The notes under the pieces are model-generated. The model worked only from the letters and a program-made list of their open reading frames with translations. It was not told the DNA's origin and did not search any database. Position numbers and translations under genes: made by a program. From positions 1 through 8,262 of the forward strand of contig JAEDLR010000073.1 of the NCBI GenBank assembly GCA_016295145.1: 8,262 nucleotides of DNA, read 5' to 3'. This DNA comes from Oscillospiraceae bacterium (GTDB lineage Bacteria; Bacillota; Clostridia; Oscillospirales; Ruminococcaceae). Shown here piece by piece: positions 6,579 through 8,262 of this stretch; position 1 is the stretch's first letter; every line of letters starts with the position of its first letter.

Positions 6579-6822
6579 ACTCATACCTCCATAGAATTCC
6601 GGCAAAGCCGCCGCAGGCGCAGCGGCTTTGCCGGGTATTGATCACTACCGTATATTCGTACATTCTTTCCACACCTGTGGGGCAAGCATCTTAACCCATT
6701 GGACTCCCCTCATTTCTATACAAAAACAAATTCTCGTCCGGTTAATACAGCGGTAAAATGCGATACAATATTCCCCATCAACACATCATGACGGTACTTC
6801 ATTTTTCATCTATCATTTTATT
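6579..6822 (-). promoter_or_regulatory. Long structured leader of the lipoprotein operon, or a small intergenic repeat
   Basis: From the predicted transcription start near 6822 to the lipoprotein ATG there are about 245 nt without a credible gene. Several inverted repeats can be seen. TTAACC plus GGAC pairs with GTCC plus GGTTAA (6691-6704 with 6736-6745), ten perfect pairs with a 4-base bulge. CCACAGGTGTGG (6669-6680) is a near-palindrome. A near-palindrome centred on TGATCA spans 6634-6649. A perfect 13-bp hairpin (6599-6634) stands next to the ribosome binding site. I recognise no known riboswitch class and no T-box consensus. It could be a cis-regulatory RNA or a dispersed repeat inserted between promoter and gene. 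A 22-codon frame (6645-6713) lacks a ribosome binding site. Confidence 0.45.
6599..6634. repeat. Perfect 13-bp GC-rich inverted repeat next to the lipoprotein ribosome binding site
   Basis: CCGGCAAAGCCGC (6599-6611) and GCGGCTTTGCCGG (6622-6634) are exact reverse complements around a 10-base loop. No T-run follows on either strand, so it is not a normal intrinsic terminator. In the minus-strand mRNA it ends eight bases before the GGAGG (6586-6590). It could stabilise the 5' end, limit upstream transcription, hinder ribosome loading, or be a REP-like repeat. Its GC content is far above the surrounding AT-rich spacer. Confidence 0.85.
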
Positions 6823-6828
6823 AATTAC

Positions 6829-6857
6829 AGTATATCACCTTTTCGTGATTTTGTCAA
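6829..6857 (-). promoter_or_regulatory. Strong sigma-A promoter of the lipoprotein-ABC operon
   Basis: Minus-strand TTGACA (6852-6857, perfect) and TATACT (6829-6834, one mismatch) are 17 bases apart, with TGA just before the -10. The DNA upstream of the -35 (about 6858-6905) is AT-rich with T and A runs, which may act as an UP element. The predicted transcription start is near 6822. The next gene on this strand is the Cys-rich lipoprotein. Confidence 0.85.
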
Positions 6858-7054
6858 GCACTATTTCAAAATAAATTTCAAGAATAAAAAAGTAAGTAGC
6901 AGCGCATAGTTGCAGAAGATGTTGCACAATAAAAATCGTTGTGATTATATCTTTCTGCGCAGGCTGCGTATATCGTTTGCCAAATTTAAAATCTGCATAA
7001 CACCGATTATCCGCTTGCTGCAAAGCATCAAAAGGGCGCTGTTCTTTTTCGGGC
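6858..7054. other. AT-rich spacer without a recognisable gene
   Basis: This is the rest of the long gap between the two lipoprotein genes. The only open frame across it on the minus strand runs through the upstream terminator and ends at the promoter, so it is not credible. I see short weak repeats such as CACAA/TTGTG near 6930-6950, but no RNA gene or mobile element. Confidence 0.6.
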
Positions 7055-7093
7055 AAAAAAATAAACCCGAAAGGCAATGACGCCTTTCGGGTT
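7055..7093 (-). terminator. Strong intrinsic terminator of the Thr-rich lipoprotein gene
   Basis: On the minus strand AACCCGAAAGGC (7082-7093, with its last base pairing across the loop) pairs with GCCTTTCGGGTT (7064-7075), 12 pairs around a 6-base loop, followed by TATTTTTTT (7055-7063). It lies about 70 bases after the stop at 7162. Confidence 0.92.
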
Positions 7094-7110
7094 ACACACG
7101 AACGATCTTG

Positions 7111-7139
7111 CTCCGTTAAGGATAACAAACAGAACGGAG
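7111..7139. repeat. Small inverted repeat between the lipoprotein stop and its terminator
   Basis: CTCCGTT (7111-7117) and AACGGAG (7133-7139) can form a 7-bp stem with a 15-base loop. It has no T-run and lies just upstream of the strong terminator, so it may be a 3' mRNA stability hairpin or chance. Confidence 0.4.
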
Positions 7140-7161
7140 ACAATTGTATATGCTTTTTTGA

Positions 7162-8025
7162 TTACTCTGCAGCAACGGTGGTCTCGGCAGGAGTACCCTC
7201 GCCTGCGGGATTTGCAGCCCCATCATAAATGATCGGCATGGACTTGCCATCCTTATCATAAATGGTGATGTTATCAATATAGAAGTCAACCTGATTCAGC
7301 TGGCCCCAACGCATGATAACCAGAGTAGCACCCTCATAATTATCCGCATAGCCGTTTACAGCCAACAGGGCAGGAACCTTGGCATCCACGCGCCAAGTCT
7401 GCTCCTCGTTCTCCCAATCTTTGAGGCTGAACTCATAGTGAGTGGCCCAGGTATTCTGGGTGGTGATGCCGTCTGCATCAACGCCCTTTTCTTCCGCAAT
7501 ATTACCTGCAATCGCGCCCAGGAAGTTACCCACAACCTTTGACTCAGTGCCATCATCATTGACCCATACGCCCTCTGCCTTACAGGTAAAGTCAACGGAG
7601 ATCTGACCGATCTTACCGGTGTTCTCTGCGCCAATCAGCTCAGCAAGGTTAAACACGATCTTCGGAACCTTATAGGAGCCATCCTCTTTCTTGCTAAGAA
7701 CCTGCACGCGCAGCTTCTTATCGCCGTTAATCTCCGCAATGGAAAGATCGCACTCAGCCTCATCATTGGTGTAATTGCTCTCTGCCATGCAGTGACCGGT
7801 ATAGAAAGACGCGGTGTCAAACGTGATGGCATTGGGGTCAACTTCAAGCTTTACAGGCGCAGTGGTAGTTGTAGTAGTGGTGGTAGTAGATGTGGTGGAA
7901 GTGGTGGTAGTGGTTGACGAAGTGGTCGTAGCGGAGCTTTCTTTGTCGCCTTCATCGCCGCAAGCAGTGAATCCGCACATCAGGGTCAGCGCGGAAAGCA
8001 ATGCCAGTGTTTTCTTCATTTTCAT
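7162..8025 (-). CDS. Lipoprotein with Thr-rich linker and a probable beta-sandwich (carbohydrate-binding-like) domain
   Basis: A 287-residue predicted surface lipoprotein. The signal peptide ends in FTAC, so Cys22 should be lipidated; Phe at -3 is not the commonest lipobox residue. Residues 33-55 are almost only Thr and Ser, a linker style common in Ruminococcus surface and cellulolytic proteins. Residues 56-268 look like an all-beta domain: alternating strands, buried Trp residues (154, 193, 204, 211, 240) and the ending VDFYIDNITIYDKDG (246-260), which resembles carbohydrate-binding jelly-roll folds. This fold call is inference; no catalytic motif is seen. The last 20 residues are a short Ala/Thr/Pro/Gly tail without a sorting signal. 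The start is ATG 8025-8023, with AGGAGG at 8034-8039, eight bases upstream; an ATG two codons later is possible. The terminator at 8049-8080 leaves no space for a promoter of its own. Confidence 0.88.
   Translation of the reverse strand: MKMKKTLALLSALTLMCGFTACGDEGDKESSATTTSSTTTTTSTTSTTTTTTTTTAPVKLEVDPNAITFDTASFYTGHCMAESNYTNDEAECDLSIAEINGDKKLRVQVLSKKEDGSYKVPKIVFNLAELIGAENTGKIGQISVDFTCKAEGVWVNDDGTESKVVGNFLGAIAGNIAEEKGVDADGITTQNTWATHYEFSLKDWENEEQTWRVDAKVPALLAVNGYADNYEGATLVIMRWGQLNQVDFYIDNITIYDKDGKSMPIIYDGAANPAGEGTPAETTVAAE
7861..7929 (-). repeat. Threonine-codon repeat encoding the lipoprotein linker
   Basis: About 23 codons, nearly all ACN or TCN, encode the Thr/Ser linker (residues 33-55). 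The repeated ACT/ACC triplets make the DNA low in complexity. Loss or gain of whole codons would change linker length without breaking the frame. The opposite strand reads as a false Val-rich open frame. Confidence 0.8.
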
Positions 8026-8048
8026 TGAATTATCCTCCTTGTTGTTTC

Positions 8049-8080
8049 AAAAAGAATGCCCTCTACAAGCGAGAGGGCAT
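8049..8080 (-). terminator. Intrinsic terminator after the surface-protein gene
   Basis: On the minus strand ATGCCCTCT (8072-8080) pairs with AGAGGGCAT (8056-8064), nine perfect pairs around a 7-base loop, followed by TCTTTTT (8049-8055). It starts about 31 bases after the stop at 8112 and lies only 23 bases before the lipoprotein start codon. Confidence 0.9.
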
Positions 8081-8111
8081 ATCTTGTCAACACAATTGCA
8101 AGCGACCGAAA

Positions 8112-8262
8112 TTAGTCCTTCTTGCGAGCAACATATGCAGCTGCACCTGCAACTGCAAGGCCTGCTACTGCCAGAGCGATACCTGCATCACCGGTGTTGG
8201 AGCCGGAAGCAGTAGTAGTAGCTGCGGGAGTATCGGTGTTTGCGGGTGCATCAGTGGTAGCA
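8112..8262 (-). CDS. C-terminal end of a cell-surface protein with a sorting-signal-like tail (partial)
   Basis: The 5' part lies beyond the window; 49 full codons and a TAA at 8112-8114 remain. They encode an Ala/Thr/Pro-rich stretch (ATTDAPANTDTPAATTTASG), then SNTGDAG, a hydrophobic helix of about 16 small residues (IALAVAGLAVAGAAAY) and a basic tail VARKKD. Polar linker, xNTGD, helix and positive tail match the order of an LPxTG-type sorting signal, but the usual LP is replaced by GS, so either a variant sortase or simple membrane anchoring is possible. No sortase gene is in view. A strong terminator follows 31 bases later. The rest of the protein and its role cannot be seen. Confidence 0.82.
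   Translation of the reverse strand, partial: ATTDAPANTDTPAATTTASGSNTGDAGIALAVAGLAVAGAAAYVARKKD

Noticed and set aside
6579..6605. A 9-codon extension of the Cys-rich lipoprotein to TTG 6605
   Set aside because: It would put acidic and polar residues before the signal peptide and start inside the 13-bp hairpin; GGAGG at 6586-6590 serves ATG 6578.
6645..6713. A 22-codon minus-strand frame in the leader, a possible leader peptide with two Trp codons
   Set aside because: There is no ribosome binding site before its ATG and no run of regulatory codons typical of attenuation; it may be chance or a repeat remnant.
6835..7143. A 102-codon minus-strand open frame in the gap between the two lipoprotein genes
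   Set aside because: It translates straight through the terminator hairpin and T-run (7055-7093) and ends in the operon promoter; it has no good ribosome binding site.
7814..8215. A long plus-strand frame rich in Val
   Set aside because: It is the antisense reading of the Thr-codon repeat and crosses a terminator; the minus-strand genes explain this region.

Overview
The window looks like part of a chromosome from a gut Clostridia, most likely Ruminococcaceae (Ruminococcus-like). I infer this from AGGAGG ribosome binding sites, consensus sigma-A promoters, a lipoprotein with a Thr/Ser-rich linker, and a surface protein ending in an Asn-Thr-Gly-Asp motif, an Ala/Val-rich helix and an Arg-Lys-Lys-Asp tail. 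This is inference from style; no species marker is present. Every gene I can support lies on the minus strand, so transcription runs from high to low coordinates.

In order of transcription: (1) the 3' end of a surface protein gene (8112-8262), closed by a strong terminator (8049-8080). (2) A lipoprotein gene with a Thr-rich linker and a probable beta-sandwich domain (7162-8025), ending at another strong terminator (7055-7093). It has no room for its own promoter behind the first terminator. (3) About 200 bp of AT-rich spacer, then a near-consensus promoter (6829-6857) and a leader of about 245 nt with several inverted repeats, including a perfect 13-bp GC-rich hairpin next to the ribosome binding site. 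(4) A cysteine-rich lipoprotein of unknown function (5301-6578), then after 126 bp two dissimilar ABC-2-type permeases (4269-5174 and 3407-4276) and an ABC ATPase (2778-3410). The last three overlap by 8 and 4 bases. The four genes look like one operon ending at a terminator near 2637-2666. (5) A separate unit with its own promoter (2553-2581) and an upstream palindrome cluster (2594-2623), encoding a short UvrA-like protein without the UvrB-binding region (278-2512). (6) A perfect consensus promoter (152-180) driving the start of a small membrane-anchored protein cut by the window edge (1-82), possibly a signal peptidase I.

The most interesting unit is the lipoprotein-permease-permease-ATPase operon. 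The ATPase has glutamate where most ABC ATPases have the Q-loop glutamine (I-E-T-P-G-F). This 'E-loop' is known from lantibiotic self-immunity (LanF) ATPases, and LanFEG transporters also pair one ATPase with two different permeases. No peptide-biosynthesis gene is visible, so the operon may defend against peptides made by others. The neighbouring UvrA-like gene belongs to a family whose short members include drug-resistance proteins such as DrrC, so the two units may form a small antimicrobial-defence neighbourhood. That is inference. The structured leader of the lipoprotein operon is the best candidate for an undescribed element: a cis-acting RNA or a small dispersed repeat.
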